NCBI RefSeq assembly: GCF_000242595.2
Contig: NC_017098.1
Coordinates: forward strand, 1,426,001 to 1,490,000
Direction of reading: 5' to 3'
Source: Spirochaeta africana DSM 8902
GTDB taxonomy: Bacteria > Spirochaetota > Spirochaetia > DSM-27196 > DSM-8902
DNA length: 64,000 nucleotides
Each line of letters starts with the position of its first letter. Position 1 is the stretch's first letter. The notes beneath the pieces are model-generated. The model had not been told where the DNA came from, did not search any database, and saw only the letters and a program-made list of their open reading frames with translations. Position numbers and translations under genes: made by a program. This document shows, one piece after another, positions 43,384-51,185 of this stretch.

Positions 43384-44781
43384 TCAGAGCTTGAGATGCC
43401 ACAGCACTGCATCCAGGCAGGTGTCGGAGTAGAGCCGCAGAATACCGCACGAGAACATCGGGTGCAGGGATCTGGATACAACCTGTTGTCCGTTGTTCAG
43501 GAAGATCTCAAGGGTCATCCCGTCCCTGAAGACGCGAGCTGACTTTAACGGCCCGGATAGCTGATAGGGGATGGTATCCTCCCGACCCAGACGGATACCG
43601 TCAGGGTTGAGTGCAATCAGGTAACATGGGTGTGGCGGGCAGCCCAGATCCAGGCGGCACAGATGGAGGGTCCCCCCTTCCTGAGTATCAGGAGGATCGC
43701 ACCGCAGGTCGAGCTGCATCTCGAAATTCAGACCGGCGTATAAACGTCGGGTTTTGTGGTCGATTTTGAGTCTGAACTCATCACGGCGCAGCTTTTCTAC
43801 CAGCGGCCATGGACGCTGCAACAGCCGCTGTTCCGTCCCCAGTTCAAGTACCCGCGGCAGTGCCAGGGCGCCAGACCAGCCCTGACCTTCTGGATAGCCG
43901 CGAAGCCAGCCGACCAGAATCGGCTGGTGCTGGTTTTCCGGGCAGCAGAACACATTGGTTGCGTATAATCCGTTTTCCTGTCCATTGTCGTGATCCAGGA
44001 TACCATGTTGCTCCGGCAGGAATCTGCCGGCATCAGCATCGAACTCACCGATCCAGTACTCGACTGATCGATATGGAGAGATCAACAGCACCCATTTGCT
44101 GCCAACCTGGATAAAGTTAGGGCACTCGGGGAACTGCATGCTGCCGGGCGGAAAGCGGAACAGTCGGCTCAGGAAGCGATAGTGCTGCAGTCGGCGGTCG
44201 GTGGCCTCGTACAGCAGCAACACCCCCTGCTGATCCTCGACTGCTGCAATAACCACCAACACACGCTGCTCGTACCGGAACATAAACGGATCTCGCCAGT
44301 CCTGGCGAATGGGGAATGGCGGGAGTGGCAGAATGTTCTGAACACGCACCGGAAAGCGACGCAGCTGCTGATCACCGATCGCTGCATTCTGGGCGTTGTG
44401 TCGTTCAGGAGAACCTGCTGCTCCGGTGTACAGCAGTACCGGACAGTCGCTGAGCGACAGCATTCCGCTGCCGGACCAGCAGCCTGACTCATCAAGCTCG
44501 GGTTTCGGCTCGAGCGCAATCGACAGGTCCTCAAAGCTCAGCAGATCGCTGGATCGACAGTGGCCCCAGTACATGGTGCCGTGGGTATCGTTGTACGGGT
44601 TATGCTGGTAGAATAGGTGATATTGTCCCTGATGCCACAATGGTGCATTCGGGTCATTCATCCAGCCGCCCGGGGGTGTAAAGTGATAGCGGGGACGCAT
44701 GGTGTCCCGGTCCGCCCGTAGTGTAAGCAGTGAACGGGCGATGTGGGGCGGCGGCAGTGAGACGGGTTTTCTGTTCTCCAT
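43384..44781 (-). CDS. Glycoside hydrolase family 32 (invertase / sucrose-6-phosphate hydrolase)
   Basis: 465 residues. It is a five-bladed propeller plus a C-terminal beta sandwich. The catalytic nucleophile is D43 (WMNDPNAPL), the transition-state Asp is D164 (WRDPFMF) and the acid/base is E219 (PECPNF). It hydrolyses fructosides such as sucrose. No signal peptide is seen, so the substrate is intracellular, probably sucrose or sucrose 6-phosphate. TATACT lies 14 nt before the ATG with no Shine-Dalgarno, which would give a very short leader. Confidence 0.93.
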   Translation of the reverse strand: MENRKPVSLPPPHIARSLLTLRADRDTMRPRYHFTPPGGWMNDPNAPLWHQGQYHLFYQHNPYNDTHGTMYWGHCRSSDLLSFEDLSIALEPKPELDESGCWSGSGMLSLSDCPVLLYTGAAGSPERHNAQNAAIGDQQLRRFPVRVQNILPLPPFPIRQDWRDPFMFRYEQRVLVVIAAVEDQQGVLLLYEATDRRLQHYRFLSRLFRFPPGSMQFPECPNFIQVGSKWVLLISPYRSVEYWIGEFDADAGRFLPEQHGILDHDNGQENGLYATNVFCCPENQHQPILVGWLRGYPEGQGWSGALALPRVLELGTEQRLLQRPWPLVEKLRRDEFRLKIDHKTRRLYAGLNFEMQLDLRCDPPDTQEGGTLHLCRLDLGCPPHPCYLIALNPDGIRLGREDTIPYQLSGPLKSARVFRDGMTLEIFLNNGQQVVSRSLHPMFSCGILRLYSDTCLDAVLWHLKL

Positions 44782-44818
44782 AGTATTCTGTTATCAGTAT
44801 AGGTCAGGTTAGCCAGGT

Positions 44819-45943
44819 ATGAAAGAAAAACTCCACCCGTCACTCTCGGTTCTGTATCTGGAGTCATTTTATGGTGGTTCGCACCGTGATTTCGCCGATG
44901 GCGTGTGCACTCACAGCCGGCATTCGATTGACCTGAGAACGCTGCCCGCCGAGATGTGGAAGCGCCGCATCCGTCATGCTGCATTGCAGCTGGTCGGCAA
45001 TGATGTGGATCCGCAGAACTATGATGCAGTTCTGAGCGGCGGGATGATGAACCTGGCAGACCTGCGTGCCCTGTGGGGGGCTGACTGTCCGCGGCTGCTG
45101 ATGTATGCCCATGAAACCCAGTTCAGCTACCCCGTGCCGGAAAAGGCCGGATCCCACGATGAGTTTTTGCAGACCGATATCCGCAACCTGCTGATCGCTG
45201 ATGCGATTGCCTTTAATTCTGAAACCCACCGGACAACCTGTCTGACACATATCCGTGAGTACTGTGCCCGGGTCGGGATTGCTGCTGCCGTTGCCGATGT
45301 CATCGGGAATAAATCCTGTGTGATTTACCCTGGCTGCTGGTTCGAACCGGACAACAGCTATGATGATCTCAACCAGCAAAAAACCGGTTCGCTGCGGATA
45401 GTATGGAATCATCGCTGGGAGTATGACAAGGCGCCGGATGTATTCCTGGAGACCCTGCGGCTGCTGGCATCAGCCGGGAGTGAATTTCAGCTTTTGCTGC
45501 TTGGGGACCATACCTCCACCGCCTATCCTATACCGCATGACCTGCAGAAGCGTATCCTGCATGCCGGCTATGTGGGATCACGTGCGGCATATTATCGCAT
45601 GCTGTCGCGCGGGGACGTGGTGGTGAGTACCGCCCTGCAGGAAAACTTTGGTATTGCCGTGGTCGAGGCGATGTATCACGGCTGCCTGCCGCTGCTGCCG
45701 GCTCGGCTGTCCTATCCCGAGCTGCTTCCTGCCGGGCTGCAGGAACATGGATTGTACGAGAGCCCTGAGCAGCTGCAGACACGGCTGGCAGAGATGTGCA
45801 CACAGATTCAGGAACATGGGCGCCGGCAGGAGTGGCGCGATACCCAGGCTGAGCTGCAAAACCACATGGCCCGATACGCATGGCAGCGGCGCATTGCTGA
45901 CATGGACAGCTTTATCGCCGGGCGGGTTGACAGTTCCTGGTGA
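44819..45943 (+). CDS. tRNA-queuosine alpha-mannosyltransferase-like glycosyltransferase (DUF3524)
   Basis: 374 residues. The N-terminal DUF3524 domain opens with LYLESFYGGSHRDFADG and includes YAHETQFSYP. The C-terminal half is a GT4-type domain (RIVWNHRWEYDKAPDVFL, then LQENFGIAVVEAMYHGC). Homologues (QTMAN/GTDC1) add mannose to queuosine in tRNA-Asp. The bacterial role is inferred. It is divergent from the GH32 gene with a 37-bp gap. Its stop codon lies inside a large inverted repeat. Confidence 0.88.
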   Translation: MKEKLHPSLSVLYLESFYGGSHRDFADGVCTHSRHSIDLRTLPAEMWKRRIRHAALQLVGNDVDPQNYDAVLSGGMMNLADLRALWGADCPRLLMYAHETQFSYPVPEKAGSHDEFLQTDIRNLLIADAIAFNSETHRTTCLTHIREYCARVGIAAAVADVIGNKSCVIYPGCWFEPDNSYDDLNQQKTGSLRIVWNHRWEYDKAPDVFLETLRLLASAGSEFQLLLLGDHTSTAYPIPHDLQKRILHAGYVGSRAAYYRMLSRGDVVVSTALQENFGIAVVEAMYHGCLPLLPARLSYPELLPAGLQEHGLYESPEQLQTRLAEMCTQIQEHGRRQEWRDTQAELQNHMARYAWQRRIADMDSFIAGRVDSSW

Positions 45944-46019
45944 CGCCAGTTTTGTTGTTTGCCCTCTGAGACAGCCTCAGGAGCCCTCTGCACTGCCGAA
46001 CAACAATACTGGCGTCACC
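45939..46019. repeat. 23-bp-arm inverted repeat upstream of the lycopene cyclase gene
   Basis: Arms at 45939-45961 and 45997-46019 pair at 20 or more of 23 positions (GGTGACGCCAGT is perfect). The loop of about 35 nt contains an inner hairpin (CTGAG 45966-45970, CTCAG 45976-45980) and GCCCTCTG twice (45961-45968, 45983-45990). The left arm covers the stop codon of the mannosyltransferase gene. No T-run follows, so it is not a standard terminator. Confidence 0.75.
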
Positions 46020-46077
46020 CGGTATGAGTTTGACCCGCTACCCGGCCTGCAGTATTCTTAGAGGGCAGGGGGGAACC

Positions 46078-47235
46078 ATGCGCGACTACGACTACATCAT
46101 CGCCGGGGGTGGCATGGCTGGGTTGAGCCTCGCCTATCATCTGGCCCTGAGTCCATTACAGGATTCACGGATTCTTATCCTCGATCGCGAGCGAAAAACA
46201 ACCAATGACCGGACCTGGTGCTACTGGACCGAGAAACCGCATATTTTCGATACCATTGCCTACCGCAGCTGGGAACATCTGTGGTTTATCGGAGAGGGCT
46301 ATGAGGAACGTATTCCGTTAGCCCCCTTCCGGTATCAGATGGTACGCGGGGTTGATTACTACAAAGCGGTGGAAAGCACCCTGGACCGGTTTCCGAATAT
46401 CGAGCGTCATTATGGCGAGATAACCTCGCTTCAGGATACCCGCGAGGGTGGCCTGGTCGTGTGTGACGGCCGGGAATATCTTGGTCGCTATGTGTTCGAT
46501 GGCCGACTGAACCCCCGTGAGTTCACCGTTGACGAACAGCACTATCATTTCCTGAAGCAGCATTTTGTTGGCTGGGAGATAGAGACCGATCACGATGTAT
46601 TCGATGCCGAAGCAGCCACCCTGTTCGATTTCCGTACACCACAGAACAACGAGATGCGTTTCATGTACATCCTCCCGTTCTCTTCGCGTCGGGCTATCGT
46701 GGAGTTTACCCTGTTCTCGTATCATCTGCTTGAACGAAGCGAGTACGAACAGGCCATCCGTGATTATCTTACCAACATACTGCAAATCGATACCTGGCGT
46801 ATCCTCGACAGCGAGGATGGCATTATCCCGATGACCGATCAGCCGTTCCAGCGTCGGGTAGGGAAACATATCCTGCGCATCGGCACGGTCGGCGGCCGGG
46901 TAAAGGCCAGTACCGGCTTTGCCTTTTTCCGCACCCATCAGGACAGTGCCGCAATAATCTCTTCGCTGGTACAGCATCAGCATCCCTTCGCACTGCCTGA
47001 TCCCCCGGCACGCTATCGTTTGTTCGACTCGATGCTGCTGCAGATTCTGTATCGTCGCGGGGATCTTGCCGAGCCGGTGTTTACCCGATTGTTTGCCCGC
47101 AATCCGATACAGCGTCTGTTTCGCTTTCTGGATGAGCGAGGCAACGTGTGGGAGAATCTGCAGCTTATGGCAACCACCCGGTGGCGCTGGTTCCTGTCCG
47201 CCTGGTGGAGGATTGTGGTGCGTCGCAAGATTTAG
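46078..47235 (+). CDS. crtY: Lycopene beta-cyclase (CrtY type)
   Basis: 385 residues. It forms beta-ionone rings on lycopene. The FAD-binding start DYIIAGGGMAGLSLAY, then DRTWCYWTEK and RYVFDGRL, are family landmarks. LPFSSRRAIVEFTLFS and RIGTVGGRVKASTGFAF are also typical. GGGGGG at 46068-46073 is the ribosome site. With the CruF-like gene 45 bp downstream it suggests a ring at one end and a hydroxyl at the other. Phytoene synthase and desaturase genes are not in the window. Confidence 0.93.
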   Translation: MRDYDYIIAGGGMAGLSLAYHLALSPLQDSRILILDRERKTTNDRTWCYWTEKPHIFDTIAYRSWEHLWFIGEGYEERIPLAPFRYQMVRGVDYYKAVESTLDRFPNIERHYGEITSLQDTREGGLVVCDGREYLGRYVFDGRLNPREFTVDEQHYHFLKQHFVGWEIETDHDVFDAEAATLFDFRTPQNNEMRFMYILPFSSRRAIVEFTLFSYHLLERSEYEQAIRDYLTNILQIDTWRILDSEDGIIPMTDQPFQRRVGKHILRIGTVGGRVKASTGFAFFRTHQDSAAIISSLVQHQHPFALPDPPARYRLFDSMLLQILYRRGDLAEPVFTRLFARNPIQRLFRFLDERGNVWENLQLMATTRWRWFLSAWWRIVVRRKI

Positions 47236-47280
47236 CCCGGACGATCGGCAGATCCGGAAGAATGACCCAAGGAGTTTGGA

Positions 47281-48057
47281 ATGACACATCCGATTGCATG
47301 GCTCATGCAGACCTTCGCGCTGCTTTCACCTGTCGGGCAGGGTATTTTACTGCTCTGGATACTCGGCATGATAGCTGTGCCGATCCTCAAATGGACGCTG
47401 GGTAGCGGGGCAGAGAGGATCGGCATTACGATCGGTGTGTTGCTGCAGATAGCCCTGGTACTGTCGATTCTGCTGCCGGTGTGGGGTGTCGGTCGTACCC
47501 TGGCTGCCTGGATCGCGGTTTCCGGTCTGGGCTGGCTGAGCGAGGTTATCGGCAGCAGGACCGGCATTCCCTACGGCCCGTATCACTATACCACGGTGCT
47601 GCAGCCGCAGGTCATGCGGGTCCCGGTTATCATTCCGCTTGCCTGGATGATGATGATGCCGCCGGCCTGGGCGATAGGCCATGCCGCATCGGCTGCGCTG
47701 GGCGTCCCCGGATCGGCTGTATTCATGATCATACTGTCGGCCCTGGCATTCACCGCCTGGGATCTGTATCTTGACCCGCAGATGGTACACTGGGACTTCT
47801 GGCGCTGGGAGCGCAAGGGGCTGTATTTCGGCATCCCTCTGATAAACTATCTGGGGTGGTTCCTGGTGGCCGCCGCCATTACTGCGCTGGTTGGTCCTTC
47901 AGCTATCCCGGCACCGCCGCTGCTGCTGGTGTACTTCCTTACCTGGATACTGCAGGCAATAGCCCAACTGGCATTCTGGCGTCTGGTTGGTCCCGGGATC
48001 TTCGGATTGCTGGGAATGGGGGTAATGGCGGTATTAGCCTGGATGGGGATTCCATGA
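47281..48057 (+). CDS. CruF-type carotenoid biosynthesis membrane protein (DUF422)
   Basis: 258 residues with about seven hydrophobic segments. IPYGPYHYT, WDLYLDPQMVHWDFWRWE and YFGIPLINYLGWF are the conserved DUF422 motifs, with the acidic and His residues expected at the active site. CruF is a 1',2'-hydratase of gamma-carotene-type substrates; in other bacteria relatives make bacterioruberin. AAGGAG precedes the ATG. It is placed directly after crtY, so it probably hydrates a crtY product. Which carotenoid results cannot be told. Confidence 0.88.
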   Translation: MTHPIAWLMQTFALLSPVGQGILLLWILGMIAVPILKWTLGSGAERIGITIGVLLQIALVLSILLPVWGVGRTLAAWIAVSGLGWLSEVIGSRTGIPYGPYHYTTVLQPQVMRVPVIIPLAWMMMMPPAWAIGHAASAALGVPGSAVFMIILSALAFTAWDLYLDPQMVHWDFWRWERKGLYFGIPLINYLGWFLVAAAITALVGPSAIPAPPLLLVYFLTWILQAIAQLAFWRLVGPGIFGLLGMGVMAVLAWMGIP

Positions 48058-48140
48058 GTACCAGCCTGCCGGCGGAACGGCTTGCATATACGCCCTTTGT
48101 GGGGGCATAATGAACTGAACGCGCCGAGTAGGAGTTATGA

Positions 48141-50096
48141 ATGCTGATTGACCAGTTGACGCAGTTTTTTACGTCCCCGATGTGGACAAAATTCATCGTG
48201 CTGATATTCCTGGTGGTGCTGGTCACTTTCCAGGAGAAAAACAAGGGAGCGCAGAAATACCGGATGTTCCACCGGATTCTGTTTGTCCTGGTACTGCGCG
48301 ATGCTGTCTATATCTTCTTGCCGCTTGCTACCGTCATCATCCTTTCGGACGCACTGGTATTCTGGATATACATGGCCTGGTTCCGGCAGATGAAGGGGAG
48401 TCTGCGCGAGGATCGCGTTGCCGCCGTACTGAGTGGGTTCGGGGCAGCCTTCCTGATCGCAAATACAGTTTTCTGGTTTGCCGATCCCGCCTGGTCGCGT
48501 CTGGGTGCGGTTGCTATTATTGCTCACTACTTGTACCTGGCAGCGCGTACCTATGCGGTGTCCGAGTTCAACACCCGCCGCGCCGAGATAATCCTGGAAA
48601 CCCGCCGGGTAATGCTGATACTGCCAATAATCGTCAATTCCTTTTTTCTTCTGTTCGACTATACACCGGTCTTTGTACACTTTCTGATTATCCCGTTCAG
48701 CTACTTTATGCACTACGCGCTGCTGATGCGTTTTCAGGATCGGTGGGAGATCGAGGTCAAGGAACAGATTGATTTTCTGCAGAACGATATCAGCACAATT
48801 CTGGACTTTATGAAGAGCATTGGTCAGGCTATCTCGGCGCGTATGGACATGGACGAGATCCTGGAAACGGTCGTTCGTTCGGCCAGTCAGAACACCAACG
48901 CAGACGGTGGTGCCATTCTGCTGGTGGAGGAGGATGACCAGGGGCGCCCGGTACTGGCGCCCAAGGCCACCTACGGGGTGTACTGTCCCCCGGTACCGAT
49001 GAGCGATGTGGTCAAGACCAAGCTGGATGCTATCCGGCGCAACTTCGAGTCGATGCGCATCCCGCTGCCCGAAACTGTTCTCGGTGAATGTGCTGATACC
49101 AAACAGCCGATTTTTATACGGGAGACCTCGGGCGATGAGCGAATGAAGTACAATCACAGCGAGGATGCTATGTATGTCAGCTCCTTCATTGCGGTGCCGA
49201 TCGTTTCTGACGACAAGGTGCTCGGGGTTATTTCTATAGTCATGCGACGTAATGACCGGCTGTTTTCTGAGCAGGACTTTGACCACCTGAACACCTTTGC
49301 CGAATACACAGCTATCACCATGAATAACCTGTTTACCTACCTGGCACTGCTGGAGAAACAGCAGCTTGACCGGGAAGTGAACATCGCTGCCGATATCCAG
49401 ACCAACCTGTTGCCGAACAAGATTCCCCAGCTGCCGCAGCTGGGGCTGGCGGCCTACAGTGTAGCCGCCAAGGGGGTCAGTGGTGACTACTACGATATGC
49501 TCCCGCTTAAGCGCGGCAAGAAGATGGCTCTGCTCATGTGTGATGTTGCCGGCAAGGGGGTTCCCGCGGCGATGGTCATGGTTATTATCCGAACCATCGT
49601 GCACTTGATTGCAGGTGCCGAGGGCAAAACCTCCCGGGTGCTGCGCTGGATTAACCGCGGTATAGCCGGGCAGGTCAGTATCGAACGGTATGCGACTATG
49701 TGTTATCTCACCTACGATACCGAGAACTACGAGGTCGAGTACTCCAACGCGGCGCATCACCCGCTGCTGATTTACCGACCCAACGAGGACCGTATCGATA
49801 CCTATGATACCCCCGGGCTGCCAATAGGACTCGACAAGAAGACCGAGTACGGCGAGATCACGATCAAGGTGCAGCCTGGTGATGTTATGTGCCTCTATAC
49901 CGACGGTATCAACGAAGCGATGAATGCCGCCGGTGAGCAGTTCAGCTCGGAAAGCATTGCGGAGTCTATCAAGCGCAATGCGGCCAGGAGCGCCGACGAG
50001 ATACTGCAGCTGCTTATGGAGGAGATCGAGACCTTTGTCGCCGGAGCACCGCAGCATGATGACCAGACCTTGATGATCATGAAGATCCAGAAATAG
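48141..50096 (+). CDS. Membrane GAF-SpoIIE protein phosphatase
   Basis: 651 residues. Six or seven hydrophobic segments (about 15-195) are followed by a GAF domain (about 225-405; DGGAILLVEEDDQG). A PP2C/SpoIIE (RsbU-type) domain follows (about 420-650). Metal-binding residues are in GVSGDYYDM, MCDVAGKGVPAAM and HDDQTLMIM. Such enzymes dephosphorylate anti-sigma antagonists or similar partners; none is nearby. TAGGAG precedes the ATG at 48141. Confidence 0.9.
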   Translation: MLIDQLTQFFTSPMWTKFIVLIFLVVLVTFQEKNKGAQKYRMFHRILFVLVLRDAVYIFLPLATVIILSDALVFWIYMAWFRQMKGSLREDRVAAVLSGFGAAFLIANTVFWFADPAWSRLGAVAIIAHYLYLAARTYAVSEFNTRRAEIILETRRVMLILPIIVNSFFLLFDYTPVFVHFLIIPFSYFMHYALLMRFQDRWEIEVKEQIDFLQNDISTILDFMKSIGQAISARMDMDEILETVVRSASQNTNADGGAILLVEEDDQGRPVLAPKATYGVYCPPVPMSDVVKTKLDAIRRNFESMRIPLPETVLGECADTKQPIFIRETSGDERMKYNHSEDAMYVSSFIAVPIVSDDKVLGVISIVMRRNDRLFSEQDFDHLNTFAEYTAITMNNLFTYLALLEKQQLDREVNIAADIQTNLLPNKIPQLPQLGLAAYSVAAKGVSGDYYDMLPLKRGKKMALLMCDVAGKGVPAAMVMVIIRTIVHLIAGAEGKTSRVLRWINRGIAGQVSIERYATMCYLTYDTENYEVEYSNAAHHPLLIYRPNEDRIDTYDTPGLPIGLDKKTEYGEITIKVQPGDVMCLYTDGINEAMNAAGEQFSSESIAESIKRNAARSADEILQLLMEEIETFVAGAPQHDDQTLMIMKIQK

Positions 50097-50100
50097 CCCG

Positions 50101-50886
50101 GTGAACTGGGCGCAGATACACCTGCAGGACGATGGCCTTGTATCGCAGGACAGCGGGGACATCTATTTTTCCCAGGTTGATGGGGTACAGGAGTCACACT
50201 ATGTCTATCCTGGTGCCAATCGCGTCGGACAGCGCGCCGCGGCAGCCTGGGAGGCAGGTCAGGATTGTTTCGTTATAGCCGAACTCGGGTATGGAACCGG
50301 TCTGAACTGCGCTTTGAGTCTGTTGGAGCTGCAGCGTGCTGCCAGATCCTGTACCGCCGGCACCGCCAATGTTCGCTATATAGGGTTTGAATCCAGACCG
50401 GTAGATCCCCGCGATCTTGCAGGGATTATTCCGAAGGCTGCGGGTACCAATCCCGAACTGGCTGCGCTCTGGACAGAATTGTCCCACCGCCTGCAAGCCG
50501 CGGCGTCGCAGCACGATTCAACCACTGAGCCTGCAGGGTATACCATTCTCCGCTGGAGCACTCGGCCGGGATGGGAGATCGAGCTGCATATTGGTGACGC
50601 CCGCGAACTGGTTCCTCGTCAGCGGCTGCTGGCAGACTGCTGGTATCTGGACGGCTTCGCCCCATCCTGTGATGACGCACTCTGGGGAGCAGAGCTTCTA
50701 GAGGCAGTCTCGCTTCGAACCCGCCCCGGCGGCAGCTGCAGCAGTTTTACTGCCGCTGGTCGGGTACGGCGGCAGCTTGCATCCTGCGGCTGGCAGGTGA
50801 CCCGGGCCCCCGGATACGGCAGGAAGCGCCACATGACTTTGGCGGTACTGCCGCTTACTTCGAACTGTCCTCCCCGGGGTGAATAA
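50101..50886 (+). CDS. mnmD: tRNA 5-methylaminomethyl-2-thiouridine methyltransferase (MnmD-like)
   Basis: 261 residues from a GTG start 4 nt after the preceding stop. It corresponds to the methyltransferase half of MnmC, which completes mnm5s2U34 in tRNA. The SAM loop is ELGYGTGLN, and WYLDGFAPSCDDALWG is the family signature. IGFESRP also fits. The oxidase half is missing, as in stand-alone MnmD. It overlaps DUF1820 convergently by 32 bp. Confidence 0.9.
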   Translation: MNWAQIHLQDDGLVSQDSGDIYFSQVDGVQESHYVYPGANRVGQRAAAAWEAGQDCFVIAELGYGTGLNCALSLLELQRAARSCTAGTANVRYIGFESRPVDPRDLAGIIPKAAGTNPELAALWTELSHRLQAAASQHDSTTEPAGYTILRWSTRPGWEIELHIGDARELVPRQRLLADCWYLDGFAPSCDDALWGAELLEAVSLRTRPGGSCSSFTAAGRVRRQLASCGWQVTRAPGYGRKRHMTLAVLPLTSNCPPRGE

Positions 50887-51157
50887 CCGGAAAACTGCGT
50901 ACCTTTTCCCCGGCGGCTGTATCATGGTGCTGCGGCAGAACCTGGATCAGGGCGATACTCTGCAGAGGCAGCATCAGTTGTTCAGTGGTTCCGAAAAGTT
51001 TGCGGATTTCCTCGGTCTCCGGGTCAATAATGACCCGCTCTTCCGGCATGATCAGCTGCTCCAGCGAAACAAAATAGGGGTGGGTCATGTCCAGCATTTT
51101 TGCCTTGATGCTGTAGGTTTTATCATTATACGAGAATTCCACACGATAGATCGACAA
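50855..51157 (-). CDS. DUF1820 family protein
   Basis: 100 residues. YRVEFSYNDKTYSIKAKML, then LIMPEERVIIDPETEEI, match DUF1820 small proteins. The start codon is TTG with a near-perfect AAGGAGG (51169-51163) 5 nt upstream, which decides the start. The family is uncharacterised, with no membrane segment. Its last 32 bp are antisense to mnmD. Confidence 0.85.
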   Translation of the reverse strand: MSIYRVEFSYNDKTYSIKAKMLDMTHPYFVSLEQLIMPEERVIIDPETEEIRKLFGTTEQLMLPLQSIALIQVLPQHHDTAAGEKVRSFPVIHPGEDSSK

Positions 51158-51179
51158 ATCTGCCTCCTTGTTCTATGGT
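51151..51179 (+). promoter_or_regulatory. Promoter of the GH13 gene, leaderless type
   Basis: TCGACA (51151-51156, 5 of 6 to TTGACA), 17 bp, TATGGT (51174-51179), 6 nt, then the ATG at 51186. The -35 overlaps the start of the divergent DUF1820 gene. Confidence 0.55.
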
Positions 51180-51185
51180 AGATGT

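Noticed and set aside
45939-46019. Inverted repeat as an intrinsic terminator of the mannosyltransferase gene
   Set aside because: The left arm covers the stop codon, the loop is about 35 nt, and no T-run follows the right arm.
48135-50162. Open minus-strand frame of 675 codons opposite the SpoIIE phosphatase gene
   Set aside because: It is an exact antisense shadow of a well-conserved gene, is rich in His, Gln and Arg, and has no domain. High third-position GC keeps such frames open by chance.
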